A stretch of 64,000 nt of DNA, taken from the NCBI RefSeq assembly GCF_000425705.1, contig NZ_AUDY01000014.1, positions 1 to 64,000 of the forward strand, written 5' to 3'. The number at the start of each line of letters is the position of its first letter. Position 1 is the first letter of the stretch. Made by a program: the position numbers and the translations under genes. This DNA comes from Halobacillus kuroshimensis DSM 18393. Its GTDB lineage: Bacteria > Bacillota > Bacilli > Bacillales > Halobacillaceae. Below the pieces are notes generated by a model. The model ran no database searches. It was not told the DNA's origin and saw nothing but the letters and a program-made list of their open reading frames with translations. Positions 56,220 to 64,000 of the stretch are shown in pieces.

Positions 56220-56804
56220 TTAAACGTTCTTTTCCATCACTTTGTCGATTAGTCCGTACTCAACAGCTTCGTGTGCAGACATGAAGTTGTCGCGGTCTGT
56301 ATCGCGTTCGATGACCTCGTACGGCTGACCTGTACGTTCGGCAAGAATCTGGTTCAGTTTCTCGCGCATTTTGATGATACGCTTTGCGTGAATTTCAATG
56401 TCAGATGCCTGACCCTGTGTACCGCCTAGTGGCTGGTGGATCATGACTTCACTGTTTGGAAGAGCATAACGCTTCCCAGGCTCACCAGCGTTCAGAAGGA
56501 AGGCGCCCATAGATGCTGCCATACCTGTGCAGATGGTAGATACATTCGGCTTGATGAACTGCATCGTATCGTAGATCGCCATTCCTGCAGTAATGGAACC
56601 ACCTGGGGAGTTAATGTATAGGGAAATATCTTTTTCAGGGTCATCTGCTGCAAGGAACAACAGCTGAGCTACAACAGAGTTCGAGATGTTGTCATCAATC
56701 GGGCTGCCGAGCATAATGATACGGTCTTTAAGTAAGCGGGAGTAGATGTCATAAGCACGCTCTCCCCGGTTTGTTTGTTCAATAACTGTAGGGACTAAAT
56801 TCAT
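56220..56804 (-). CDS. clpP: ATP-dependent Clp protease proteolytic subunit
   Basis: 194 residues. The catalytic triad is Ser98 (GMAASMGAF), His123 (MIHQPLGG) and Asp172 ([10 protein letters not shown]). ClpP tetradecamers degrade proteins delivered by ClpX, ClpC or ClpE. AGGAGG lies 7 bases before the ATG. The promoter overlaps a CtsR site, so heat and protein stress induce it. Confidence 0.96.
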   Translation of the reverse strand: MNLVPTVIEQTNRGERAYDIYSRLLKDRIIMLGSPIDDNISNSVVAQLLFLAADDPEKDISLYINSPGGSITAGMAIYDTMQFIKPNVSTICTGMAASMGAFLLNAGEPGKRYALPNSEVMIHQPLGGTQGQASDIEIHAKRIIKMREKLNQILAERTGQPYEVIERDTDRDNFMSAHEAVEYGLIDKVMEKNV

Positions 56805-56850
56805 TGTAAGTTCCTCCTTATCATCACTTGATTATCTTTGAGATACATTC

Positions 56851-56880
56851 ATCATACCTTTAAGGTCAATAAAGGTCAAA
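56851..56880 (-). promoter_or_regulatory. clpP promoter with CtsR operator
   Basis: On the reverse strand TTGACC (56879-56874), 17 bases, TATGAT (56856-56851). On the forward strand AGGTCAA-TAA-AGGTCAAA (56863-56880) is a CtsR heptad repeat covering the -35. Confidence 0.88.
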
Positions 56881-57145
56881 CAAAAACAATCGACGATATC
56901 CGCAGCCGTTAAATCAGACGGAAGAGACGGATTCCTTCTACCATCATACCCTTAATTGTCTGTAATAAACGTAGGATATAAAAATCCGTGGAACATCCGG
57001 GGATCTTCCTATATAATTGTTTTAAGACCTCGCTTCTCTGTCACTGTACAGGAAGAATTCTGCGGAGTTGCAGGGACGCCCGACGGACAGTGGATCGTTT
57101 TATAACGAGTAGTCGTACCAAATGAAATTATTTTTAAAAAACGGG
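56881..57145. other. Gene-free region upstream of tRNA-Arg
   Basis: No open frame with a ribosome site and no strong hairpin is seen in these bases. The region is divergent between clpP and the tRNA gene. Confidence 0.5.
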
Positions 57146-57174
57146 TTGCGTAATCTAGGTTCATTCATTATAAT
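57146..57174 (+). promoter_or_regulatory. Promoter of the tRNA-Arg gene
   Basis: TTGCGT (57146-57151), 17 bases, consensus TATAAT (57169-57174), 20 bases before the tRNA. Confidence 0.8.
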
Positions 57175-57194
57175 AGTATTTGCATGTCGCTTCT

Positions 57195-57270
57195 GCGCCT
57201 GTAGCTCAGTCGGATAGAGCGGTAGATTCCGGTTCTACGTCAGTCGGGGGTTCGAATCCTCTCAGGCGCG
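57195..57270 (+). tRNA. tRNA-Arg (anticodon CCG)
   Basis: A full cloverleaf reads out: acceptor GCGCCTG / CAGGCGC, D stem GCTC/GAGC, anticodon stem GTAGA/TCTAC around TTCCGGT (anticodon CCG, decoding CGG), and T loop TTCGAAT with stem GGGGG/CCTCT (two G-T pairs). Discriminator base is G; no CCA is encoded. The variable region by this folding is 7 bases (GTCAGTC), two more than usual. A terminator follows. Confidence 0.93.
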
Positions 57271-57276
57271 CTGTCT

Positions 57277-57313
57277 AAAATAGACCTTCCTTTGGGAAGG
57301 TCTATTTTTTTAT
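57277..57313 (+). terminator. Terminator after tRNA-Arg
   Basis: AAAATAGACCTTCC-TTTG-GGAAGGTCTATTTT with further T residues. Confidence 0.9.
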
Positions 57314-57525
57314 ATTTCCAATGTTATTATGGTATAATAACAGTAGGATAAAGCTGACAGTTACATGCATGTTATTTAAACATCTTATGAACAGTAATCT
57401 TACGAAAGTTATACGAACGTTTATTTGGGTAAGTTATTTCAATGTAGTTTCTAAATGAGGCGTCGTATGTTATGATTATTTTATGTACTGTAGGACTTTT
57501 CGCTTTATTTAGAAGAGGGGTATCT

Positions 57526-57750
57526 ATGACAAACCTAATCCGTTACAAAATCTTGTCGACCGAACAAGTGTCTGAAGACCGGCGGATTCACGTGTTTGAT
57601 ATGCAGAAGCAACAGAAGTTGTCGTTTAATTACGAGTTACTGAAAAGAACTCCGGAAAACTATGTAAGCGAAGGGTTGGCGGAATTTTTACATCGCAGAA
57701 AACTCAAAATCGATAATGGCGTTTATGATAAAAAAGGGCACGCATCTTGA
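57526..57750 (+). CDS. Hypothetical small protein, 74 residues
   Basis: MTNLIRYKILSTEQVSED begins a mostly polar protein with a predicted beta-rich first half (RYKILS, RIHVFDM) and basic C-terminus. The ATG at 57526 lies 5 bases from GAGGGG; the frame back to 57472 lacks a site. I do not recognise the family. It precedes a glutaredoxin-like gene and the cggR operon. A terminator overlaps its stop. Confidence 0.7.
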   Translation: MTNLIRYKILSTEQVSEDRRIHVFDMQKQQKLSFNYELLKRTPENYVSEGLAEFLHRRKLKIDNGVYDKKGHAS

Positions 57751-57766
57751 ATGTGTGTCCTTTTTA
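57729..57766 (+). terminator. Terminator overlapping the stop of the 74-residue gene
   Basis: AAAAAGGGCACGCAT / ATGTGTGTCCTTTTT, one mispair and a 5-base loop. Confidence 0.75.
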
Positions 57767-57820
57767 TTGTGAAATAGGAACAAGTCCTGTGCAAAAGGGA
57801 TAGGATAAGGGGGGGATGGA

Positions 57821-58042
57821 ATGCAGACAGTCGTTTTGTATAGAAAGAACGGATGCGCGTTATGTGATGAAGTGAGGGCCCTGTTGTCTTTGTTTTCTGT
57901 GGAAGTGGCGGAAATAGATATCGAAACAGACCCGGAGCTTCATGAGAAGTATTTTCTCGAGATACCAGTCGTGAGGATCAATGAAGAGGAACTGGACTAC
58001 CGGTCCATTGATTACTTTGAACTGCAAAAGCGTTTACAATAA
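57821..58042 (+). CDS. Glutaredoxin-family protein (CALC)
   Basis: 73 residues, thioredoxin fold with CALC in YRKNGCALCDEVRALL and cis-proline in EIPVVRI. This short glutaredoxin-like protein is commonly found just before cggR in Bacillaceae. Redox partner unknown. GGGGGG precedes the ATG. Confidence 0.85.
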   Translation: MQTVVLYRKNGCALCDEVRALLSLFSVEVAEIDIETDPELHEKYFLEIPVVRINEEELDYRSIDYFELQKRLQ

Positions 58043-58060
58043 AAACCATAGGTTTTCTGC

Positions 58061-58161
58061 TTGCACCCGTACCCCCTCACTGTTAATATAAAAAATGTAA
58101 TAAGATATTTTTTTGCTCCTAGTGGGACATAATATGACTACCTGGGACGTAATTCATCCCA
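58061..58161 (+). promoter_or_regulatory. cggR-gapA promoter and CggR operator
   Basis: TTGCAC (58061-58066), 17 bases, TAATAT (58084-58089). Downstream, TGGGACAT (58123-58130) and TGGGACGT (58143-58150) are direct half-sites 20 bases apart, as in the B. subtilis CggR operator, with ATCCCA at 58156. Confidence 0.8.
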
Positions 58162-58192
58162 GTCGGCAGTTTTTCAAAGAAGGGGCTTTTCC

Positions 58193-59221
58193 ATGAGAGC
58201 GTTCATCGATCTACAAAAAAAATTATTCCCTGATGTCCTGGACGTTATTCAGAGGCGCTATCAGCTGCTTCATTACATCCAGATCATGCAGCCCGTCGGA
58301 AGAAGAGCATTGGCTGAAAACGTCAATCTTGCCGAACGGACGGTACGCAGCGAGGTGGACTTCTTAAATCAGCAGGGAGCTGTTGAAATTACATCAAGAG
58401 GCATGCATCTCAGCTATGAGGGGCAGAACATCCTTGAGCAGCTGGCTGAATTTATAAAGGAAGTTACCGGCATTAAGGTTTTGGAGCAACAGTTAAAGGA
58501 TAAATTAAATCTGGACTACGTTGTTGTTGTTCCTGGTGATAGTGATGAGCTCAATTGGGTAAAACAAGAGATGGGAAAAGCTTGTGTCCAGTATTTGAAA
58601 GACCATATGAGTCCTGAACAGGCCATTGCCATTACAGGTGGAACAACAATGGCATCCGTTGCCCAGATGATGACCTCATTCAAGGGCGCTGATCAATGCC
58701 TTTACGTACCTGCCAGAGGCGGCCTGGGTGAAAGAGTGGAAAATCAGGCCAATACGATTTGTGCGGAAATGGCAAAAAAGGCAAAAGGTGACTACCGTTT
58801 GTTGTATGTACCCGATCCGCTGAGCGAGGAATCCTATAAAACGATAAAAGAAGAGCCTTCCATCAAAGAAGTTCTCGACATTATCCGTCACGCCGACATC
58901 GTTATCCATGGTGTTGGAGATGCATTGACCATGGCACAACGGAGAAAGACATCTCCGGAGCAGCTGGATCTGATCCAGCAGTATGAAGCCGTAGGGGAAG
59001 CATTTGGATACTACTTCAATCGGATGGGTGAAATCGTTCATAAGGTTCGCACCGTTGGTCTGCAGCTTGAGGATCTGAACAGATCCCGGCATGTTATTGC
59101 CGTTGCCGGAGGCCGGTCCAAGGCCCAGGCGATCGCTTCTTATTTCCAGCCCGGACAGAGCAATGTCCTCATCACAGATGAAGGGGCTGCACAAGAGTTA
59201 ATAAGGGATTTTTCCCTTTAA
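58193..59221 (+). CDS. cggR: Central glycolytic genes regulator CggR
   Basis: 342 residues of the SorC/DeoR-type family. The N-terminal HTH (GRRALAENVNLAERTVRSEV) is followed by a sugar-phosphate-binding domain with ITGGTTMASVAQMM, PARGGLGERVENQANT and AVAGGRSKAQAI. It represses the gapA operon until fructose-1,6-bisphosphate binds. The operator lies just upstream of its own gene. Confidence 0.95.
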   Translation: MRAFIDLQKKLFPDVLDVIQRRYQLLHYIQIMQPVGRRALAENVNLAERTVRSEVDFLNQQGAVEITSRGMHLSYEGQNILEQLAEFIKEVTGIKVLEQQLKDKLNLDYVVVVPGDSDELNWVKQEMGKACVQYLKDHMSPEQAIAITGGTTMASVAQMMTSFKGADQCLYVPARGGLGERVENQANTICAEMAKKAKGDYRLLYVPDPLSEESYKTIKEEPSIKEVLDIIRHADIVIHGVGDALTMAQRRKTSPEQLDLIQQYEAVGEAFGYYFNRMGEIVHKVRTVGLQLEDLNRSRHVIAVAGGRSKAQAIASYFQPGQSNVLITDEGAAQELIRDFSL

Positions 59222-59257
59222 ATAAAATGATTTTTATCATCCAAGGAGGAATTTTGC

Positions 59258-60265
59258 ATGACAGTAAGAATTGGTATTAATGGTTTTGGACGTATTGGAC
59301 GTAACGTATTCCGTGCTGCACTTAACAACAACGATGTAGAGGTAGTAGCGGTTAACGATCTAACAGATGCGAATATGCTTGCACACCTTCTTCAGTATGA
59401 CACTGTACACGGTGCTCTTTCTGAAAAAGTAACAACAAACGGGGACAACCTGATTGTTGGCGGCAAAGAAATCAAAGTACTTTCTGAAAAAGATCCAGCA
59501 CAACTTGGCTGGGGCGATCTTGGTGTAGACGTTGTTATCGAATCTACAGGACGCTTCACTCAGCGCGAAGATGCGAAGAAACACATCGACGCCGGTGCTA
59601 AGAAGGTCATCATCTCTGCTCCAGCGAAGCAGGAAGACCTTACAATTGTTATGGGTGTTAACGAAGATCAGTATGATAAGGATTCCCATCACGTTATTTC
59701 CAACGCTTCCTGCACAACGAACTGCTTGTCTCCAGCAGCGAAAATCCTTGATGAGAAGTTCGGTCTTAAGCGTGGTATGATGACAACGATCCACTCTTAC
59801 ACAAACGACCAGCAAATCCTTGACCTTCCACACAAAGACTACCGTCGTGCGCGTGCTGCAGGTCAAAACATTATCCCAACAACTACTGGTGCTGCACAAG
59901 CTGTTGCAAAAGTACTTCCACACCTTGATGGTAAACTAAGCGGAATGGCTATGCGTGTACCAACAATGAACGTATCTATCGTTGACTTCGTTGCGGAGCT
60001 TGAAAAAGACGTAACAGCTGAAGAAGTAAACGAAGCACTTCGTGAAGCTGCTGAAGGCGACCTTAAAGGAATCCTTGCATACAGCGACGAGCCACTTGTA
60101 TCTTCTGACTACAATGGCAACACGAACTCTTCCATCATTGATGGTCTTTCTACAGCAACTCTTGAGAACAACATGGTTAAAGTTGTCACTTGGTACGACA
60201 ACGAAACTGGTTACTCCAACCGTTGCGTAGACTTGGCTGTATACCTTAAAAACCAAGGCTTGTAA
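59258..60265 (+). CDS. gapA: Glyceraldehyde-3-phosphate dehydrogenase, glycolytic
   Basis: 335 residues. NAD motif INGFGRIGRNVFRA, catalytic Cys152 in SNASCTTNCLSP and His179 in TTIHSYT. It oxidises glyceraldehyde-3-phosphate to 1,3-bisphosphoglycerate. AAGGAGG lies 9 bases before the ATG. Codon choice is notably that of a highly expressed gene (CTT for Leu, AAC, GTA). Confidence 0.97.
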   Translation: MTVRIGINGFGRIGRNVFRAALNNNDVEVVAVNDLTDANMLAHLLQYDTVHGALSEKVTTNGDNLIVGGKEIKVLSEKDPAQLGWGDLGVDVVIESTGRFTQREDAKKHIDAGAKKVIISAPAKQEDLTIVMGVNEDQYDKDSHHVISNASCTTNCLSPAAKILDEKFGLKRGMMTTIHSYTNDQQILDLPHKDYRRARAAGQNIIPTTTGAAQAVAKVLPHLDGKLSGMAMRVPTMNVSIVDFVAELEKDVTAEEVNEALREAAEGDLKGILAYSDEPLVSSDYNGNTNSSIIDGLSTATLENNMVKVVTWYDNETGYSNRCVDLAVYLKNQGL

Positions 60266-60302
60266 TATCTGAGTCTTTTTAGAAAATACTAGGAAAAGAA
60301 GG

Positions 60303-60332
60303 AAAGGAGGAGGTCTCATGTCCTCCTCCTTT
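60303..60332 (+). terminator. Strong hairpin between gapA and pgk
   Basis: AAAGGAGGAGG / CCTCCTCCTTT, an 11-bp stem with an 8-base loop, followed by T-rich sequence. It probably attenuates transcription or stabilises the gapA mRNA end. Confidence 0.75.
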
Positions 60333-60440
60333 ATCCTTGTTTTTCTGTTTTCTGCTTGTCTGCGTTTCTGTTCCTTCAAGGTGTGGAAACGTACATAAGG
60401 GCAGATGTTTAACGACTAAAACCAAGGAGGTTGTCATTCT

Positions 60441-61622
60441 ATGAATAAACAAACGATTCGCGACGTTGAAGTGAATGGAAAAACGGTCTTCTGCCGCGTA
60501 GACTTCAACGTACCAATGAGCGATGGAGAGGTAACAGATGACACAAGAATTAAAGCCGCTCTTCCGACAATCCAGCACCTGACTGGAAACGGAGCGAAAG
60601 TCATTCTTGCCAGTCACCTGGGACGACCTAAAGGAGAAGCGGTACAGGAGCTTCGTCTTGATCCTGTAGCTGACCGTCTAAGTGATCTTCTTGGACAGAC
60701 GGTTATAAAAACAGATGAAGTATTCGGTGATGAAGTTAATCAGGCCATTTCAGAATTGAACAATGGTGATGTGCTTCTTATTGAAAACGTACGCTTCCAT
60801 CCTGGTGAAGAAAAGAACGATGCTGAACTTGCGAAGGCTTTCGCAGGCATGGCTGATCTTTTCGTTAACGATGCCTTCGGTGCTGCCCACCGCGCCCATG
60901 CGTCTACAGCGGGTGTAGCTGAACATATCCCGGCCGTTGCCGGTTTCCTTATGGAAAAGGAAATCAATGTACTCGGCAAAGCTTTATCCAACCCTGAACG
61001 TCCTTTCACAGCCATTGTTGGTGGAGCGAAAGTGAAAGACAAAATCGGCGTTATTGATAACCTGATTGATAAAGTGGACAATCTGATCATCGGCGGTGGA
61101 CTGGCTTATACATTCGTAAAAGCCCTCGGCCACGAAATCGGTAAATCACTTCTTGAAGAAGACAAGATGGATCTCGCCAGAGAGTACATGAAGAAGGCAG
61201 AAGAAAAAGGCGTGAACTTCTACATGCCGGAAGATGTTATCGTTGCTGATGACTTCTCTGACTCTGCCAATAAAAAAGAAGTAGCGATTGACAGCATCCC
61301 GGCAGACTGGGAAGCGCTTGATATCGGTCCGAAAACGAGAGAAAAATATGCTAATGTAATTAAGGAATCCAATCTGATCATCTGGAACGGACCTATGGGC
61401 GTATTTGAAATTGAATCCTTTGCCAATGGTACAAAAGCCGTTGCTGAAGCTCTTTCCCAGACAGAAGGCTACAGCGTGATCGGCGGTGGAGATTCAGCAG
61501 CAGCTGTTGAGAAATTCGGCTATGCATCTGATATGAACCACGTATCCACCGGCGGCGGTGCTTCCCTTGAATTTATGGAAGGTAAAGAACTTCCCGGGGT
61601 TGCTCTACTAAACGATAAGTAA
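60441..61622 (+). CDS. pgk: Phosphoglycerate kinase
   Basis: 393 residues. [22 protein letters not shown] and the nucleotide region [19 protein letters not shown] and [13 protein letters not shown] are conserved. It makes ATP from 1,3-bisphosphoglycerate. AAGGAGG lies 10 bases before the ATG. Confidence 0.97.
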   Translation: MNKQTIRDVEVNGKTVFCRVDFNVPMSDGEVTDDTRIKAALPTIQHLTGNGAKVILASHLGRPKGEAVQELRLDPVADRLSDLLGQTVIKTDEVFGDEVNQAISELNNGDVLLIENVRFHPGEEKNDAELAKAFAGMADLFVNDAFGAAHRAHASTAGVAEHIPAVAGFLMEKEINVLGKALSNPERPFTAIVGGAKVKDKIGVIDNLIDKVDNLIIGGGLAYTFVKALGHEIGKSLLEEDKMDLAREYMKKAEEKGVNFYMPEDVIVADDFSDSANKKEVAIDSIPADWEALDIGPKTREKYANVIKESNLIIWNGPMGVFEIESFANGTKAVAEALSQTEGYSVIGGGDSAAAVEKFGYASDMNHVSTGGGASLEFMEGKELPGVALLNDK

Positions 61623-61642
61623 AAAGGAGAGGTGAAGCAGAC

Positions 61643-62404
61643 ATGCGTAAACAAGTAATCGCAGGTAACTGGAAAATGAACAAAACGCACCGTGAAGCGG
61701 AAGATTTCATTCAGACAGCTAAAAACGAAGTGCCATCTGCCGAACAGGTGGAATCCATCGTTGTAGCTCCATTCCCTTTTCTACAAAAGCTTGTAGAGGA
61801 AACAGAAGGAACGAGTCTGAAAATCGGTGCACAGAACATGCACTTTGAAGAGAACGGTGCTTTCACAGGTGAAGTCAGCCCTGTTATGTTGAAAGAACTT
61901 GGCGTTTCCCACGTCGTCCTGGGACACTCTGAACGTCGTGAAATCTTCAAGGAAACGGATGAAGAGGTAAACAAAAAAGTCCACGCGGCTTTCAAACACA
62001 GCCTCACTCCAATCATCTGTGTCGGTGAATCCCTTGAACAGCGTGAAGCCAATGAGACTATGGATGTTGTAGAAGGTCAAGTGAAAAAAGCACTTGAAGG
62101 ACTTACAAACGAGCAGTGTGCAGAAACGATCATTGCCTATGAGCCGATCTGGGCTATTGGTACAGGCCGCACAGCAACTTCTGAGCAGGCCAATGAAGTA
62201 TGTACACACATCCGTAAAGTTGTCAGTGACTACGTCAATGCAGATGCTGCTGATGCGGTCCGCATCCAGTATGGCGGAAGCGTAAAACCTGCAAACGTGG
62301 ATGAGCTGCTTTCCCAGTCTGACATTGACGGAGCTCTTGTAGGAGGCGCAAGCCTTGAAGCAGATTCTTTCCTAAAACTTGTGGAGGCAGGTAAGCATGA
62401 GTAA
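61643..62404 (+). CDS. tpiA: Triosephosphate isomerase
   Basis: 253 residues. Lys11 (GNWKMNK), His95 (LGHSERR) and Glu167 ([11 protein letters not shown]) form the active site. It interconverts dihydroxyacetone phosphate and glyceraldehyde-3-phosphate, linking the glycerol genes to glycolysis. Its stop overlaps the gpmI start by 8 bases. Confidence 0.97.
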   Translation: MRKQVIAGNWKMNKTHREAEDFIQTAKNEVPSAEQVESIVVAPFPFLQKLVEETEGTSLKIGAQNMHFEENGAFTGEVSPVMLKELGVSHVVLGHSERREIFKETDEEVNKKVHAAFKHSLTPIICVGESLEQREANETMDVVEGQVKKALEGLTNEQCAETIIAYEPIWAIGTGRTATSEQANEVCTHIRKVVSDYVNADAADAVRIQYGGSVKPANVDELLSQSDIDGALVGGASLEADSFLKLVEAGKHE

Positions 62405-63935
62405 TCAGAACTTAGCTGCGTTAATCATTCTTGACGGCTATGCCATCCGTGATGAAGAATTCGGAAATGCCGTGAAGCAGGCCAACACGCCAAATTTTGA
62501 CCGTTACTGGAACCAGTTCCCTCATTCTCAGCTCACGGCGAGTGGAGAAGCTGTTGGACTTCCGGCAGGCCAAATGGGGAACTCTGAAGTAGGTCATTTG
62601 AACATTGGTGCCGGCCGTGTGGTTTATCAAAGCTTAACCCGTATTAATCTTGCGATCCGTGAAGGCAACTTCTTTGATAATGAAGTTCTCAAGGATGCTG
62701 TTAAAAAAGCAAAAGAAAAAGGAAAGGCTCTCCACATCTTCGGTCTGTTGTCTGATGGTGGAATTCACAGCCATATTGAGCATATGAAAGGCACGCTGAA
62801 ACTGGCTAAACAGGAAGGAATGGACCAAGTATTCCTGCACGCTTTCCTTGATGGACGTGACGTCGGCCAGCAATCTGCCAAAACATATGTGAAGCAGGCA
62901 CAGGAAGCTATGGAGGAAATCGGCATCGGCCGTATGGCTACGATTTCCGGCCGTTACTACGCTATGGACCGCGACAATCGCTGGGAACGTGTACAGAAGG
63001 CGTATGATGCGATCGCTTACGGAGAAGGTCCAACGTATCAGGATCCGATTCAGGCGATTGATGACTCCTACAAACAGGAAGTCTATGATGAATTCGTAGA
63101 ACCTGTCGTTCTTACGGATGATGATGGACAGCCGATTGGAAAAGTGGATGATGAAGACAGTATCATCTTCTTCAACTTCCGTCCTGACCGTGCGATCCAG
63201 TTGTCCCGCACATTTGCGAATGACGATTTTGATGGCTATGATCGTGGAGGGAACGCTCCGAAAAACCTTCATTTCGTCAGCATGACCCAGTACAGTGATC
63301 AGGTGAAAAGCCATATTGCCTTTCCGCCGAACGATTTGAAAAATACGATCGGTGAAGTACTGGCGGATAACGATATGAAACAGCTGCGTATTGCAGAAAC
63401 GGAAAAATATCCGCATGTCACCTTCTTTATGAGCGGCGGCCGCGAAGCTGAATTCGACGGGGAAGAGCGCATCCTTATCGATTCACCTAAAGTGGCAACG
63501 TACGATTTACAACCGGAAATGAGTGCTTATGAAGTGACAGACGCTCTGCTTGCCGAGCTTGATGCGGATAAGCACAATGCGATTATCCTGAACTTTGCCA
63601 ATCCGGATATGGTCGGTCACTCAGGCATGCTTGAGCCGACAATCAAAGCGATTGAAGCTGTAGACGAATGTCTCGGAAAAATCGTTGATAAAATCCACGA
63701 AAAAGGCGGACATGCCATTATTACAGCGGACCACGGGAACTCTGACGAAGTGACGACTTTGGATGGAGATGCCATGACCGCACACACGACAAACCCTGTG
63801 CCTGTCATTGTGACAAAAGAGGGCGTCGATCTCCGCGAAGGTGGAATTCTTGGTGATCTTTCACCAACCCTGCTGGAACTGCTGCATGTAGAGCAGCCGC
63901 AGGAAATGACTGGACAATCATTAATTAAAAAATAA
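62397..63935 (+). CDS. gpmI: Phosphoglycerate mutase, cofactor-independent
   Basis: 512 residues. The manganese/serine centre is [16 protein letters not shown] and [14 protein letters not shown] with Ser63; the second metal site includes [11 protein letters not shown] and HTTNPVPV. Start 62397 is 9 bases from GGAGG inside tpiA; a start at 62379 would lie before that site. The sequence [10 protein letters not shown] differs from the commoner GxG(L/W)R form in the first loop. Confidence 0.95.
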   Translation: MSNQNLAALIILDGYAIRDEEFGNAVKQANTPNFDRYWNQFPHSQLTASGEAVGLPAGQMGNSEVGHLNIGAGRVVYQSLTRINLAIREGNFFDNEVLKDAVKKAKEKGKALHIFGLLSDGGIHSHIEHMKGTLKLAKQEGMDQVFLHAFLDGRDVGQQSAKTYVKQAQEAMEEIGIGRMATISGRYYAMDRDNRWERVQKAYDAIAYGEGPTYQDPIQAIDDSYKQEVYDEFVEPVVLTDDDGQPIGKVDDEDSIIFFNFRPDRAIQLSRTFANDDFDGYDRGGNAPKNLHFVSMTQYSDQVKSHIAFPPNDLKNTIGEVLADNDMKQLRIAETEKYPHVTFFMSGGREAEFDGEERILIDSPKVATYDLQPEMSAYEVTDALLAELDADKHNAIILNFANPDMVGHSGMLEPTIKAIEAVDECLGKIVDKIHEKGGHAIITADHGNSDEVTTLDGDAMTAHTTNPVPVIVTKEGVDLREGGILGDLSPTLLELLHVEQPQEMTGQSLIKK

Positions 63936-63949
63936 GGGAGAGATATGTA

Positions 63950-64000
63950 ATGCCATTTATTACTGACGTATACGCACGTGAAGTCCTTGACTCTCGTGGT
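63950..64000 (+). CDS. eno: Enolase (partial, runs off right edge)
   Basis: 17 codons, MPFITDVYAREVLDSRG, the invariant N-terminus of enolase, behind GGGAG. It completes the cggR-gapA-pgk-tpiA-gpmI-eno operon. Confidence 0.95.
   Translation, partial: MPFITDVYAREVLDSRG

Overview
The window looks like chromosome from a Gram-positive, spore-former-type Bacillaceae. The gene order uvrB-uvrA / hprK-lgt / his / trxB-rapZ-yvcK-whiA-crh / clpP / cggR-gapA-pgk-tpiA-gpmI-eno matches the Bacillus subtilis yv- region. Crh, CggR, BshB2, GlpP, HisZ and CtsR-, Fur- and LexA-type sites are all Firmicute signatures. Several proteins are rich in Glu/Asp (for example the TPR protein at 49907-50932), so a moderately halophilic genus such as Halobacillus is my best guess; this is inference from the reading only.

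Layout. 1-16 kb is mostly accessory: the end of an IS3-type element, small regulator/target pairs (MerR-SDR, XRE-membrane proteins, a TetR regulator and an OsmC gene with the same operator), an alkaline phosphatase behind Pho boxes, a CapA-like protein, a Crp/Fnr regulator, a YusV-like siderophore ATPase behind a Fur box, a PAS-GGDEF protein and a heme A synthase. It also holds a 650-base AT-rich stretch without convincing genes and several unlisted very small genes. 16.6-29.4 kb carries a SNF2 helicase, RF3, UvrBA (LexA box), YojF-BshB2 (bacillithiol) and YvlB-YvlD.

29.5-38.3 kb is a run hprK-lgt-yvoD-ppaX-yvoF-glpP-glpF-glpK followed by glpD. The glycerol genes sit inside a block that in B. 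subtilis lacks them. Leader terminators before glpF and glpD are the expected GlpP targets. 38.3-43.2 kb adds a membrane protein behind an ECF-type promoter and a MerR/acyl-CoA synthetase/acyl-CoA dehydrogenase operon. 43.4-49.8 kb is the complete hisZGDBHAF(IE) operon, with most junctions overlapping. 49.9-56.8 kb holds a TPR protein, trxB, the nudix-rapZ-yvcK-whiA-crh group and clpP. 57.2-64 kb holds tRNA-Arg(CCG), two small proteins and the glycolytic operon, cut off inside eno.

Much of what is notable is regulatory: MerR-type 19-bp-spacer promoters with palindromes, a shared TetR operator at two loci 7.4 kb apart, a consensus-matching cre box before crh, a start-stop minigene in the RF3 leader, and a small cysteine-ended peptide gene bracketed by inverted palindromes. 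I saw no CRISPR array, no prophage and no biosynthetic gene cluster. The strongest candidate for something undescribed is the 1.8-2.9 kb small-gene cluster.
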